Source: Cymodocea nodosa
Taxonomy: Eukaryota > Streptophyta > Magnoliopsida > Alismatales > Cymodoceaceae
Length of the DNA stretch: 64,000 nucleotides
Direction: 5' to 3'
Assembly: GCA_036874045.1 (NCBI GenBank)
Contig: CM072336.1
Location: 19,277,001-19,341,000 of the forward strand
Part shown: piece after piece, positions 12,432 to 24,437 of the stretch
How the letters are laid out: each line of letters begins with the position of its first letter
Position numbering within the stretch: position 1 is the stretch's first letter
Notes under the pieces: model-generated
What the model saw: only the letters and a program-made list of their open reading frames with translations
Told to the model about the DNA's origin: nothing
The model's database searches: none
Made by a program: the position numbers and the translations under genes

Positions 12432-13348
12432 AAGGAATTAGATGAACTTAGGAGAAAAGACTAAATATATTATTCATCTACTTATATTTGTATTGAAAGA
12501 TATTTGACTGAATGTAAATGTAAATTATTCATATAAATGAATGTGTGAATTTCAGATGTTTTTCAATTCATGTTTGAGAATGAATGATGTAATTGAGAAT
12601 TGAATTGAATATTATATAACTATTTAAAGATGTGCATGACTGTTTAAAAGATTTACAATTTTATAAATGACATGATTAAATGCATGATGATTGGTTAATG
12701 TTTGAATATATCTACATACTGAAAAGAAAATGTAAATTCTGCATAACAGGAAATGAACTGTAAGTTAAATATGCATATAATGTTCAGATTTAAATGAATT
12801 TAAGTTAGAACACTACATTATGACATGTATTTAACTTTAATTAAGTTGACAAAATGCAGAGGAAAAATATATAGAAGTTAATACAGAGAGTGAGCTTTAG
12901 AAAAAATTTGCTAAGTTAACTCAACAAACTTAGTCCGTTGAGTTACGCTTAACTCCACGAGGTCAATAACAATATATAGGTCACTCCATTGAGTTATCTT
13001 TAACTCAACGAAATTAGTCCATGGAGTTAGCAAATAGTAACCTAAGCTAGCCTGTTGAGTTATCTGTAACTCAACGAGATTAGTTCGTGGATTAAGTTGA
13101 ATAGTTATTCTTTTAGCCATGAACGAAACTTCGTGAGTTTAGCAATTACTGAAATTTGAAATTAGAAGTGGAACACGTAACCACAAAAATAGGAACTACA
13201 CTGCACGTTATAAGACACGTTCTTGCAACGAGATTCATTTACTTTATGGACATGCATTATAAATATAGAACAGAATGTTATTTACAAGTTACTAGCACTT
13301 GAGGAAAGAAAAGAAATTCGTTGGGGAACTGGAAGGAGAAGCAGCTGA
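12432..13348 (+). other. Non-coding leader of element H with hairpin array
   Basis: AT-rich non-coding sequence between the extra ORF and the E3 insertion. At 12,915-13,090 there are four or five short inverted repeats of the form GTCCGTTGAGTTA...TAACTCCACGAG or CCTGTTGAGTTA...TAACTCAACGAG. The five bases GCTGA at 13,344-13,348 are the left target-site copy of E3; the right copy is GTTGA at 21,243-21,247, one transition apart. I see no gene here. Confidence 0.7.
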
Positions 13349-14788
13349 TGTTAGGATCGATAGGCTCACTAGAGGGAGGGTGAATGGTGAAGTGTGTAAA
13401 TTTTACTTCTTTTAATTTAGAATTGACTGATTTTAAAAGTGAGGAGATGAAATAAATTAACTTAAAGCTAAATAGAAGAAAGAAAGAGAACACAAGGCAA
13501 TTTTTAGGTGGTTCACCAACGAGGCTAGTCCACCCCCAAGATACACTTGGGCTTCACTAAGTAAACAATTACTTACAACACTTGCTTTTAGGTAGAAGCA
13601 AGAACCAACCCTTGAGCTTTTAGGTTGAAGCTCAATAACCAACCTTTCTTCGAGCTTTCAAGTACTAGCTCTAACCAACAATGAGTTTTCAGGTTGAAAC
13701 TCACGAACCAACAGCTTGAACTTTTTATCAGAGTTTATGCACAGGGAGCTTTTCTACTGTAGTGACTCTTGGAGAGTATTCTTGAATGTTGCTGCCTTGA
13801 GAGTGTATCTGAATTTTTTTTTTGTAGCTCACAATATGATATCTTCGTTAGTTTGATCTTCTCTTTACTTCTTATATATATACCAAGAAGTATAACGATC
13901 ATATTTACTTCCAATGGATGTTTTCTACTGTACTAGATATGTAGTAGTCCCAAAAATAGTAAGTTACTATTTTGTTTGATGTTCAATAAGTAACCTTTCG
14001 ATTCCTTTTGATTTTCGGATGGTTATATGTGTAACTCATTGAAGAACATCTTTAACTCACTGAAACTCCACTTACAACCTGTTGTTTGTGTCACATGAGA
14101 ACTTAAGTTGTTCACATGAGGTGTCATGTGTTCGAAAACTTGTAACTTCAACTTACTGAAAAATACTTGACTTTCGGATAGTTAGCTACAATAACTCTCC
14201 GATTGTGCTTTTAAAACTTTCGACTGTTGTCTTCTTAATTTCTGCACATGAGCAAATGATTAACTTAAGTTTCAGATAGTTAGGTCTGCAAACTTCTGAA
14301 ACTTCTTATTTTTCGGAGAGTTAGCTTTCCTAACTTACCAAAAAATCCTTTAAACTTCTATCAGGATTACTGCACGTGGGAAATTGAATGACTTAAGTTT
14401 CAGATAGTTAGGCTTTCTAACTTTTCGATTTTCCTTGAGCTTTCGAATAGTTAACTCCTTAACTCTCCGATCAATCAACTAACTATCTTTCACATCTCTT
14501 TGAAGGCTTTATAATTTCGGATAATTATTCTTCTAACTGTCCGATGGTATTTCTACTACTTTTTACTCTTCGGATACTTAAGCCTGTAACTTACCGAGAA
14601 TTAACTTTCTTCCAGATATTTAGGCTTGGTAACTGTTCGATTTTCTTGTAGCTTTATAGCAGTAATTTCTAAACTACCTGTATTTGTTTATCTACCTTCT
14701 GATCTTTTACTGCATTGTCTTATCTGTGAAATACAATATGTTTCCTCACACAAGTTTTTTGCATTATCAAAATACTAGGGTCCTAACA
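13349..14788 (-). repeat. E3 3' LTR with hairpin array
   Basis: This 1440-bp LTR pairs with 19,842-21,242. The strand shown starts TGTTAGGATC and ends CCTAACA. Between about 13,990 and 14,640 it holds eight or nine tandem imperfect inverted repeats of the form TTCGGATAGTTA-loop-TAACTCTCCGA. It is about 33 bp longer near 13,565, where the other LTR has a deletion. Confidence 0.93.
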
Positions 14789-15213
14789 ATCTCCCCCTTT
14801 TTTATAATGACAAAATCCTTTACATTTATTTACATGTATTTCACTCCCTAGATTGTTTCTATACATTCAGTCACACAAAAACTAAGTAAATCAAAGATTT
14901 ACAATGAATAAAATGAAGTGGAGTTAATTTCTCCCCCTGATTGTGTGCTGGAAATGGTGTAATTTCCATACTCTTCTCCCCCTATCTATGTGTTGGGATT
15001 TTCCTCCCCCTTTTTATACTTCTCCCTCTATTTGTGCTGGAAATACTATAATTTCCATATTCTTTTCCAATTTCCATATTCTTCTCCCCCTTTTTGTCAT
15101 TATATAAAAAGGTGACTAAAAATTGTAAAACTGATATATGGTCCTGCACGAGTACATGTTAGCAGAAAGTAAGCTCCCATATGGTGAGCTTGAAGAATAA
15201 TAGATGAAAACAT
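14789..15213 (-). promoter_or_regulatory. E3 3' untranslated region with multiple polypurine tracts
   Basis: Apart from the tract touching the LTR (14,789-14,803), further CTCCCCCT-type tracts (GGGGGAG on the element strand) occur near 14,931, 14,975, 15,003 and 15,081, with a degenerate one near 15,021. A unit containing GGAAAT...ATTTCCATA is duplicated at about 14,944 and 15,026. Multiplied polypurine tracts are a known Sirevirus trait; they may act as alternative plus-strand primers. Confidence 0.8.
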
Positions 15214-18200
15214 TTAAAGATCATGTAATGAACAAATGCCTAGATTTCTTCTAATATGATTAAAGGTTGATTCATTTAAGGGTTTTGTAAAAATATATGC
15301 AAGTTGATTTTCTGTTGGAACAAACTTGAGTGAGATGTTTCCTTTTTCCACATGATCTCTCAGAAAATGATGTCTGATCTCGATATGCTTGGCTCTGGAA
15401 TGAAGTATTGTATTCTTAGATAAACTTATCACAAAATATGACTGTATTCTGAATTTTCAGTCTGTAGTCTGCTAAAGTTTGCTACATCCAAAGAATTTGA
15501 GCACAACACAGACTTGCAATATATTCGGTTTTAGTAGTAGATAATGCAATACAGTTTTGCTTCCTACTGAACCATGAAATTAATGAATTTCCAAGTAGTT
15601 TGCATGTGCCACTAGTACTTTTTCTATCAGATCTGTTGCCTGCATAATTTGCATCACTATAGCCTATTAATGTGAGGCTGCTGTCAACTGAGTAGTATAA
15701 TCTGAAATCTTTAGTATCTTGTAGATATTTAAAAATTCTTTTTACTGATTTCAAATGAGATTCCTTTGGTGATGCTTGAAATCTAGCACACAAGCATACA
15801 CTAAACATGATGTCTGGCCTACTTGCTGATAGATACAACAAAGATCCAATCATGCCTCTATATTTCTTTTGATCTATTGCAACACTTGAATCATCAATTT
15901 CAAGTTTAGTGCTTGAACTCATTAGAGTATTTGTAGATTTGATGTTTTCATAGCCAAATTTCTTTAACATCTATTGGCAGTATTTCTCTTGGTTGACAAA
16001 GATGTCATTTTGCACTTGATGAATCTGTAAACCTAAGAAAAACTTCAATTCTCCCATCATGCTCATTTCAAATTTATTAATCATCAATTTTTGAAATCCA
16101 TGACAGAGTTTTTTTGATGTAGCTCCAAAAACAATATCATCAACATATATCTGTACTATCAAGATGTGCAAATCAAAAGTTTTGATAAATAAAGTGTTGT
16201 CCACTTTGCCTAAAGAGAAATTATTTTCAGTTAAGAATTTTTTCAGTTTCTTATACCATGCCCTAGGTGTCTGTTTTAGACCATATAAAGCTTTGTTTAG
16301 TTTGTAGACATGATCTGGCTTGATTTCATCTTCAAATCTAGGAGGTTGTTTAACAAAAACTTCTTCTTGAATTTCTCCATTCAAAAATGCACTTTTCACA
16401 TCCATTGGAAACAATTTTATTCTCATACTGCTTGCAAAGGCAAGCAACATTCTGATAGCTTCTATTCTAGCTACAGGTACAAAAGTTTCTTCATAGTCAA
16501 TACCTTCTTGTTGATTGTAACTTTGTGCAACTAGTCGAGCTTTATTTCTGAGTATGTTTCCTTCTTCATCTAATTTGTTTCTGAAAATCCATTTAGTTCC
16601 AATGATGGATTTTCCTGTAGGTTTTTCCACTAATTTCCTGACATTGTTTTTCTAGAATTGATTTAATTCTTCCTACATGGCCATTATCTAGTAAATATCC
16701 TTACAAACTTCATCTATTGATTCTGGCTCTATTTCTGACACAAATGCACAGTAATTGCAAATATCTTGTGCTTTGCTTCTAGTTTGTACCCCTTTGGTTA
16801 TATTTCCAATTATTTGTTCCATGAGATGATCAGATTTGAACTTCCAACTATTTTGATTCTGATCTAAAGCTTGGGATATGAGTTTCTGCTTACATCTACC
16901 TTTTTCCAAAGATTCATTTTCACTATCACTGTCAATTTTCAAATTTTTGAAATTCTGTATCAAATCTTCATTAAACTGAACATTTATACTTTCCTCTACT
17001 CTTCTGTCTTTAGCAAAGTATACTCTGTAAGCTTTGCTTCTAGATGAGTAACCAACAAGTATGGCAAGTTCAGATTTTGCATCAATCTTGTCTTTAGCAT
17101 TTCCAGTGTTTAAGACAAAGCATTTGCATCTGAATGTCTTAAAGTAACCAACATTTGGAGTCTTATCAAACCAAATTTCAAAAGGTGTCTTATTCATCAT
17201 AGACTTGATGTAAGTTCTGTTGGAGATGTGACAAGCTATTCCTATAGCTTCAGCCTAGAGAAATTTTGGCAGATCAGTGGCATTCAACATAGTTCTAGTC
17301 ATTTCTTGCAATGTCCTATTCTTTCTTTCCACTACTCCATTTTGAGCTGGAGTTCTAGGGCAAGAGAATTCATGCAAGATTCCAAATGAATTGCAAAGAT
17401 TTTCGAACTCATAGTTTTCAAATTCTCCTCAATGATCACTTCTGATTTTCTTCACTGTTAGTTCTTTCTAATTCTGAACTCTTATGCAGAAGTTTTTGAA
17501 TTCAATGCATGTCTCATTTTTATGTGTCAAAAATATTACCTAGGTTAATCTGGAAAAATCATCTATAATAACAAGAGTATATTTTCGACCTCCAATGCTT
17601 GAAATATGAGTTGGGCCAAATAGATCTAGATGTAAAAGTTCCAATGGCCTTTTGGAGGTAATTTCATTTTTGCTATGAAGAGAAGTTCTCTTCTGCTTGC
17701 CTAGCATACAATCACTGCACACCCTATCTTTCTTGAATGTAAGTTTAGGTAGTACCCTGACAAGATCACCCTTGGATAACTTTCTAATAGTCTTCATACT
17801 AACGTGACCAAGTCTTTTATGCCACAACCAATCATCTTCACTAGATGCTACCAAACAGGAATTACTTATAGAATTTTCACATGGGAAGTTTAGTGTATAA
17901 ATTGAGCAATTTCTATCACTAGTAAATTTTATTTCATTTGTAGCTAGATCAATAATGTGACAATTTTCAGTAGAAAAAGTGACTATGTAACCTTTATCAC
18001 ATAATTGTCCTACACTTAATAAATTTTGTTTTAGTCCATTGACATGCAAGACATTCTCAATTCTACCATTTTCAGATGTAATATTTCCTATTGTAGTTAT
18101 TTTGCACCTTTCATTATTCCCAAATTTAACAGATCCTGAACTTAACCTTTTAACTGAATCAAGAAATCTTTTCTTACCTGTCATGTGCTTTGAGCATCCA

Positions 18201-18253
18201 CTGTCCACAATCCATTTTGTTGTACGTGCTTGGAGCTCCTTGTCATCCTGCAA
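15214..18253 (-). pseudogene. E3 pol polyprotein, several stops
   Basis: Domains in order on the minus strand. Protease with DSGC at 18,194-18,205. GAG-pre-integrase zinc-binding segment (WHKRLGHVS...CSDCMLGK). Integrase core start (LDLFGP) in 17,540-18,253. Rest of the integrase to 16,688, including NGVVERKNR. Reverse transcriptase at 15,971-16,630 with catalytic YVDD at 16,136-16,147. RNase H at 15,482-15,970 and 15,214-15,432. Stops interrupt the frame near 17,535, 17,430, 17,258, 16,685, 15,970 and 15,479. Several are TGG or CAG to TAG changes, as expected for cytosine deamination. The RT itself is uninterrupted. Confidence 0.92.
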
Positions 18254-18496
18254 TTTATACTGAAATTAAGGCTTTTGGTACCCAAATCTTCTTGGGTCTA
18301 GTAGAGTTAGTCCTTAAAACATTAAATTTGTTGCCTCTTAGCAGCCACATATGATCCGATCTTATTCTGGTAGCAAATATAGTGGTGCCATCTCTATATG
18401 ATCGAATCATTCCACCACAATAAGGTACTTCCTATGGTGTAGCATACCCTAGGCCAAATTTACTTCCATTAGGTCGTTGAGATCTTATCATTTTAT

Positions 18497-19790
18497 TTAG
18501 CCCTTTTTGACCTTGTGTAAATTTACATATGGTATTTTTAGATCAGAGATTGTAGTTAATAAGTTTTTATTTTCTTCTCTTAGCTCACAGTTATCACAAC
18601 TATATTTATCCAAATTAGTTTTCATGTTTCTATTTTCAACTACAGTTGATTCTAATTCAACAAAGGAGTCTTCTAAACATTTATTCAACCTTTTAATTTC
18701 TTTCTTATATTCTCTATATTTGACATACAGATTATCTACAATACACAGAAGACTATTGACATCTAATTCATCATGCTCATTTTCTGAATATGAGGAAGTA
18801 GAGCATACCTCTTGTGCTGCAAAGCACACGTTGGCTGTAGCTTCATCTTCAAAATCATATGAACTGCTTGATGAGCTACTGTCATCCCATGTAGCTTTGA
18901 GAGCCATCTTCTTTTTGTCCTTCCATCTCTTCTTCTTATTTGCCTGATCCTCTTCTGTTTGAAATGGACAGAAAGTTTGTATGTGCCCTTGCCTTTTGCA
19001 TTTAAAACATGTAGGGACAGTTCTTTTGGAAGAACTGGTCTTATTATTTTTCTTCATGAAATTTCTTGCCAGCATCATAATATCATCCTCATCTAAGCTT
19101 GGAGCTTCTTCTGTTGAAGGAAATGTCATTTCCTTTTTCTTCTCAGCTTTCTTTTCAACAGCTCCCTCTTGTTCTTTCTAGTCCTTCATTTGAATCTCGT
19201 GGGCTAGAAGATTGCCCAACAGTTCTTCAATCGTGTAATTGTTGAGATCCTTGGAATCTTGGATGGAGGTGGATTTCTGTTTCCATAGTTAAACTTCTTA
19301 GGATCTTTTATACCTGTTCACGAGAAGAGAATTCATTTCCCAAGCCTTTCAAACTATTAATAATTTCAGTAAATCTTGAAAACATTTCAGTTATGTTTTC
19401 ATTTTCATCCATTTTAAACAGTTCTAATTTTCTCAATAGAATGCTAATTTTGGTGTCCTTTACTTGGCTTGTACCTTCGTGAGTAACTTGAAGGATTTTC
19501 CAGGCCTCATGTGTAGACTTGCATGCAAAAACTTTGTTATATTGTTCAGTAGTTAGTGTACAATATATAGCATTCAGCCCTCTAGCGTCCAACTGGATGA
19601 TTCTCTCATCCTCCTCAGACCAGTTCATAACATCACTGGTTGGAAGTGTAGTTCCAAGAACAACAATCTTCCAAAGTTTTACATCAAAACTCCTAATGAA
19701 ACACTCCATTCTATTCTTCCAATAATTATAATTGGAACCATCGAATAGAGGAGGTCGGTGGATGTTTTGTCCCTCAGCAAATTGAGTCAT
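18497..19790 (-). pseudogene. E3 gag with intact zinc knuckle, frame broken
   Basis: The N-terminal gag (19,308-19,790) starts MTQFAEGQN and has the UBN2-type copia gag domain. The second part (18,497-19,129) contains a complete CX2CX4HX4C zinc knuckle (CFKCKRQGHIQTFC, about 18,968-19,009). A Ser-rich acidic stretch and a predicted coiled coil follow. A frame change and stops between 19,130 and 19,307 separate the two. The gag matches E4/E5 gag in type (GQN-RPPLFDG-YWK-RM motif), so E3 and family S are related lineages. Confidence 0.9.
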
Positions 19791-19841
19791 AAATCTAGAT
19801 GGTTAAATCTTATAACGGATTAACCAAGCTCTGATACCAAT

Positions 19842-21242
19842 TGTTAGGATCAATAAGCTCACCAAAGGGGGGGTGAATGGTGAAGTGTGTAAATTTTACT
19901 TCTTTTAATTTAGAATTGACTGATTTTAAAAGTGAGGAGATGAAATAAATTAACTTAAAGGTAAATAGAAGAAAGAAAGAGAACACAAGGCAATTTTTAG
20001 GTGGTTCACCAACGAGGCTAGTCCACCCCCAAGATACACTTGGGCTTCACTAAGTAAACAAGAACCAACCCTTGAGCTTTCAGGTTAAAGCTCAATAACC
20101 AACCTTTCTTCGAGCTTTCAAGTACTAACCAACAATGAGTTTTCAAGTTGAAACTCACGAACCAACAGCTTGAACTTTTTATCAGAGTTTATGCACAAGA
20201 AGCTTTTCTACTACAATGACTCTTGGAGAGTATTCTTGAATGTTGCTGCCTTGAGAGTGTATATGAATTTTTTTTGTGTAGCTCACAATATTATATCTTC
20301 GTTAGTTTGATCTTCTCTTTACTTCTTATATATATACCAAGAAGTATAATGATCATATTTACTTCCAACGGATGTTTTCTACTGTACTAGATATGTAGCA
20401 GTCCCAAAAATAGTAAGTTACCGTTCTGTCTGATGTTCAGTAAGTAACATTCTGATTCCCTTTGATTTTCGGATGGTTATATGTATAACTCACCAAAGAA
20501 CATCTTTAACTCACCGAAACTCCACTTACAACTTGTTGTTTGTGTCACGTGAGAACTTAAGTTGTTCAAATGAGGTGTCATGTGTTTGGAAACTTGTAAC
20601 TTCAACTTACCGAAAAATACTTGACTTTCGGATAGTTAGCTATAGTAACTCTCTGATTCTGCTTTTAAAGCTTTCGTCTGCTGTCTTCTTAATTTCGACA
20701 CGTGAGCAAATGATTAACTTAAGTTTTAGATAGTTAGGTCTGCAACCTTCCAAAACTTCTTATCTTTCGGATAGTTAGCTTTCCTAACTTACTGAAAAAT
20801 CCTTTGGGCTTCTGTTAGTATTATTACACGTGGGAAATTAAATGACTTAAGTTTCGGATAGTTAGGCTTTCTAACTTTTCAATTTTCCTTGAGCTTCCGG
20901 ATAGTTAACTCCTTAACTCTCCAATCAATCAACTAACTATCTTTCACAACTCTCCGAAGGCTTTATAATTTCAAATAGTTATTCTTCTAACTATCCGATG
21001 GTATTTCTGCTGCTTTTTACTCTTCGGATACTTAAGCCTGTAACTTACCGAGAATTAACTTTTTTCCAGATATTTAGGCTTGGTAACTGTCCGATTTTCT
21101 TTTAGCTTTATAGCAGTAATTTCTGAACTACTTATATCTGTTTATCTGTCTTCTGATCTTTTACTGCACTATCTTATCTGTGAAATACAATATGTTTCCT
21201 CACATAGGTTTTTTGCATTATCAAAATACTAGGGTTCTAACA
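19842..21242 (-). repeat. E3 5' LTR with hairpin array
   Basis: This 1401-bp LTR is homologous to 13,349-14,788. The hairpin array lies at about 20,460-21,090. Differences from the other LTR are mainly C/T and G/A transitions plus small deletions. Confidence 0.93.
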
Positions 21243-21437
21243 GTTGATTCTACTTCATCTGTTAACAACTATTTACTGAAAACAAAGCTTTAGACTGGTA
21301 TGTAATTAATCTTCTGCTATTTTACTTCATGTTAAGAGTTTATGAGCACATGGATTCATTCTCCTAGCACTAAATGATTAGTAAGAATAACTACACAGGA
21401 TTATTCAACACAAAGGCGTACTGAAATATTTTCTGAA
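21243..21437 (+). other. Element H leader, resumed after E3
   Basis: Non-coding sequence continuing H after E3, beginning with the right target copy GTTGA. It leads directly into the gag frame. No other feature seen. Confidence 0.6.
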
Positions 21438-22242
21438 TTGGACTTTAATGAAATCCTTAGGGGTATAGCTAACCTTTCTTTAAAAGAGAACGTAGATATG
21501 GCTGCTCTAGTAGAAAAACCATTAGGGGAAATTCTGTATCTTGAATTAGTTGATAAACCTTCATATATTCGATTGCCAAACTTTGAGGGAGATAGGTTTG
21601 AACTGAAATCTAATTATATTAGTCAATTGCCACACTTTCATGGATTAGAAAGAAAAGAAGCCTATTATTTCCTTAGAGAATTTAATGAAGTTTATCAAAT
21701 GATGAAAATGTCGAACATGAGTATGGATGCTATTAAACTTAGATATATGTCTTTTGCTTTAAAAGACACAGCTAAGAGATAGTTATATATTCTGTCACCT
21801 GATTCAATTTCTACATGGACTGAATTTTGCTTTATTTTTTTGGAAAAATATTATCCAACACATCAAACGATTAAAACCAAAAAGGAAATATTAATGTGTA
21901 GCCAAAAATAGGGAGAATCATTCTAGAAATATTTTGAAAGATTTAAAGATTTACTAACTCAATGTCCATATCATGCAACGAGTAAAGCACAACTAATAGG
22001 TATAATTTATGAAGGCATAAATGTTTCAATGAAATCTTTATTAGAATTTACTTGTCAGAATGGATTTTTAAAACTATGTAGTGAAGAAGCATGGGTATAT
22101 TTAGAAAACTTTGCAAAAAGAACTGCATAGTGGGAAAATTTGACTAAAGCTATCACAGATAAAAGAATATTACCAAGAGGAATGCATGAAATAGATTCAA
22201 ACACTATGCTTGAAGTTAAATTAACTGAATTAACAAAGACAT
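21438..22242 (+). pseudogene. Element H gypsy gag, truncated
   Basis: A Ty3/gypsy gag capsid region (Retrotrans_gag type). An open frame of 114 codons (21,438-21,782) begins MDFNEILRGIANL and includes the LPNFEGDRFELKSNYI and FHGLERKEAYYFLREF segments. It continues after a stop with WTEFCFIFLEKYYP, the conserved gag core, then FERFKDLLTQCPYH and an MLEVKLTEL segment near 22,210. The tail joins the kind of gag sequence seen in G1 and G2, so H and G are probably close relatives. Stops occur near 21,780, 21,908 and 22,128. The gene ends abruptly at about 22,242, where the inverted duplication begins. Confidence 0.82.
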
Positions 22243-22244
22243 AA

Positions 22245-22848
22245 TTTTTCTGACTTTCCTTCTTCTATAACATTTTTGTTTCTCCTTTTCAAGTATTGCT
22301 GTTTTCTTTTCAAATTGCTCCATAAAAGTTTTCTACTTTAATTCTTCTAAGGCACTTTCTATTGCAACGGCCTTTCGAAGACTGTCAACTTTTGTTTTGT
22401 CTACAGCAATATCTGATTCTACTTGTTTTGAATATAAAGGAGTAGGGATAGCTGATTCATGCTCTTCCTCAAATACATGTAGTCTTGTACCGTTTATAGG
22501 AGTTTAAGGAGTTCTATTTGATGAACCTACACCTTTTTCCAAATATTTTGCATACTGTTCCAAAAATGCAATCTCAGCACATTTCATTCTGTATTCTCTA
22601 TCATATTTACTTCGAATACCCATGTATGTAATACTTGCATCAGTATGTTGAAGTTCTTGTCTAACTTCATCTAATATATCTTGAGAAAAGAAGTAATCTC
22701 TATAAAGTTCTTCTAACCTTTTGTCCACTCGAAATATTTTCTTGAACCAAGTACGTGGAACTTCATCATTCTCTATTTCTTTTCCTTTTGCATCTCTTCT
22801 GCTTTTGCCTTTTCCTCTGCCACGACCTTTGTAGAACTTGGAGACCAT
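22245..22848 (-). pseudogene. Extra RG-rich ORF, left-arm copy, truncated
   Basis: Counterpart of the ORF at 39,090-40,379. It begins at the Met at 22,848 with MVSKFYKGRGRGKGKSRRD. A private stop (CAA to TAA) lies at about 22,504-22,506, and the copy is cut at about 22,245. Four differences from the right copy were seen in the first ~120 residues. Function unknown. Confidence 0.7.
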
Positions 22849-24437
22849 CGTCGCAGGTTGTAACAGCAACAAGCGGGAACGATTTTCTTGACAAAGTTTA
22901 CAAATAACCTAAGTACCCGTGTAATAAGTGTTTAAACAGGGTTTTTAGGCGTATAACTCAACGTGAAGAGAAGTCGGGTTTAGAAATAAAATAAATATTG
23001 AATAAAGTTTATTCAATCAAGGTACCCAAAATATTCAAGTATAACTCGTTGAGTTAACTAACCTAACGAGTAAAACGCTGTCTAGAGGCAGTTTTACACG
23101 TTACCTTATCTAAAATAACGTCTATTTAGTACACTTAAAACAATTTTCGGATGCTTCCAACTGAAACGTTCCGAAAACAACACACATGCTAAAACTTAAC
23201 ATTATCTTGAGAACATAGTAAACTATTTGAACATTTTGTCCTTTGAATCTAAAATAGTTTATTTGTCATTTTAAATTATTTCATCAAGATTTTAAGAGAA
23301 CATTAATTCAAATTAACTAAGATTTGTATTCTAAATTATATTAATCTGTTTTCGACATTGTTAATCCTCCCCCTACAAATATACTTCAAATATAGTCAAT
23401 CAAAATATAAAATATACTTGTAGTGACAATAGATGTTAAGTATAACTATACTTTTACATTTTCTTTTCAGAGACTTCCGTTATCCTGACATCATCAAAAA
23501 TGATTTCCAGAATCAATTCCTATTGTATATGAATCAAAACACAACTTTGAACTCAATTCGATTAATTCAAGGAGAATAAAAGAATGTATCTCAAATAAAC
23601 GTTTTCAAAAGTACTAATGTTGATTCAATAAATCAGTAGTCATATTGATATAAACTATATGCGATTCAAAGATATCTGTAATTAATGAAACAACTTTTTC
23701 TTTTCGAAACAGTAAATATTGATAATTTTCTTTAAAAGTTAGTTTGAAAAGCTTGAATCATACAAGAGCTTTCTAATGTACCCGTGTAATGAGCTTTCAG
23801 TCAACAATCCCAGATCTGATCAGGACCTTAGGTTGCCAGATTTAAAGAATCCTTTTTCAGGACAACAATCCTTACATACCTATTTGCTCAAGTACAAAAG
23901 GCTCGTGATCAAACTGATCAATAAACTCTCAAAGATTTTTACTTTGTAAGCACTTTTCATTTTAAGCACAGTATATATGTATTCCTTTAATACAGATGCA
24001 ATAAAACACAAATCTCATACAATTTTTACTTCTATGATTATACTGAGAATATGAATCAGTTTCAATAAGCTTATACTTTTGATTAACAGTTTAAGATGAG
24101 TTACATATAACTTATTCTACAAGTTTAATCAATTAAGTCAAATTTATGCATGATCATATGCATTTTCCTTGATTCAAAGAAAACATTTAATCAAAATTTC
24201 AGAATGTTAGAAGTATTTAATGTTTTTCATTTACACTTCCACTTAAAATCGTAAAAACTATTAAAATTGATAAACTACTTAAAATCAATAAGATACTACT
24301 ATGATTTTACAATAAATACATAGTATATTAAGCAGTAGTTTAGATATTACTTTAGATATTTATAATAAGTATATAATATCTATGAGGTGAACAACATCAT
24401 CAATAATATTTATCTTTTTATGTGGAGTTTAAGCATT
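22849..24437 (-). other. 3' non-coding region of E4 including shared module X
   Basis: AT-rich non-coding sequence between E4 pol and the extra ORF. It contains a polypurine-like tract (GTAGGGGGAG on the minus strand, about 23,371-23,380). From about 23,365 to 24,437 it is module X, which is nearly identical to 37,502-38,577 and recognisably homologous to 42,600-43,570 in gypsy G2. Short TTAACTCAACGAG-like motifs occur near 23,040-23,070. Confidence 0.7.

Larger units (their letters stand above)
13349..21242 (-). mobile_element. Full-length Sirevirus-like copia element E3 nested in H
   Basis: A 7.9-kb minus-strand Ty1/copia element with 1.4-kb LTRs (13,349-14,788 and 19,842-21,242). It has an intact tRNA-iMet primer site at 19,828-19,839, two bases from the 5' LTR, and a polypurine tract at about 14,789-14,803 beside the 3' LTR. 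Near-matching 5-bp target copies (GCTGA/GTTGA) flank it. Several extra polypurine tracts upstream of the 3' LTR, long LTRs and a DSGC protease motif fit the Sirevirus (SIRE/Maximus) lineage as I know it. Most domains are still readable but pol holds several stops. Confidence 0.95.

Noticed and set aside
13980..14640. Regularly spaced short palindromic repeats reminiscent of a CRISPR array
   Set aside because: Units are imperfect, vary in length and spacing, lie inside a plant LTR and occur again in the paired LTR; no cas-like gene is present.
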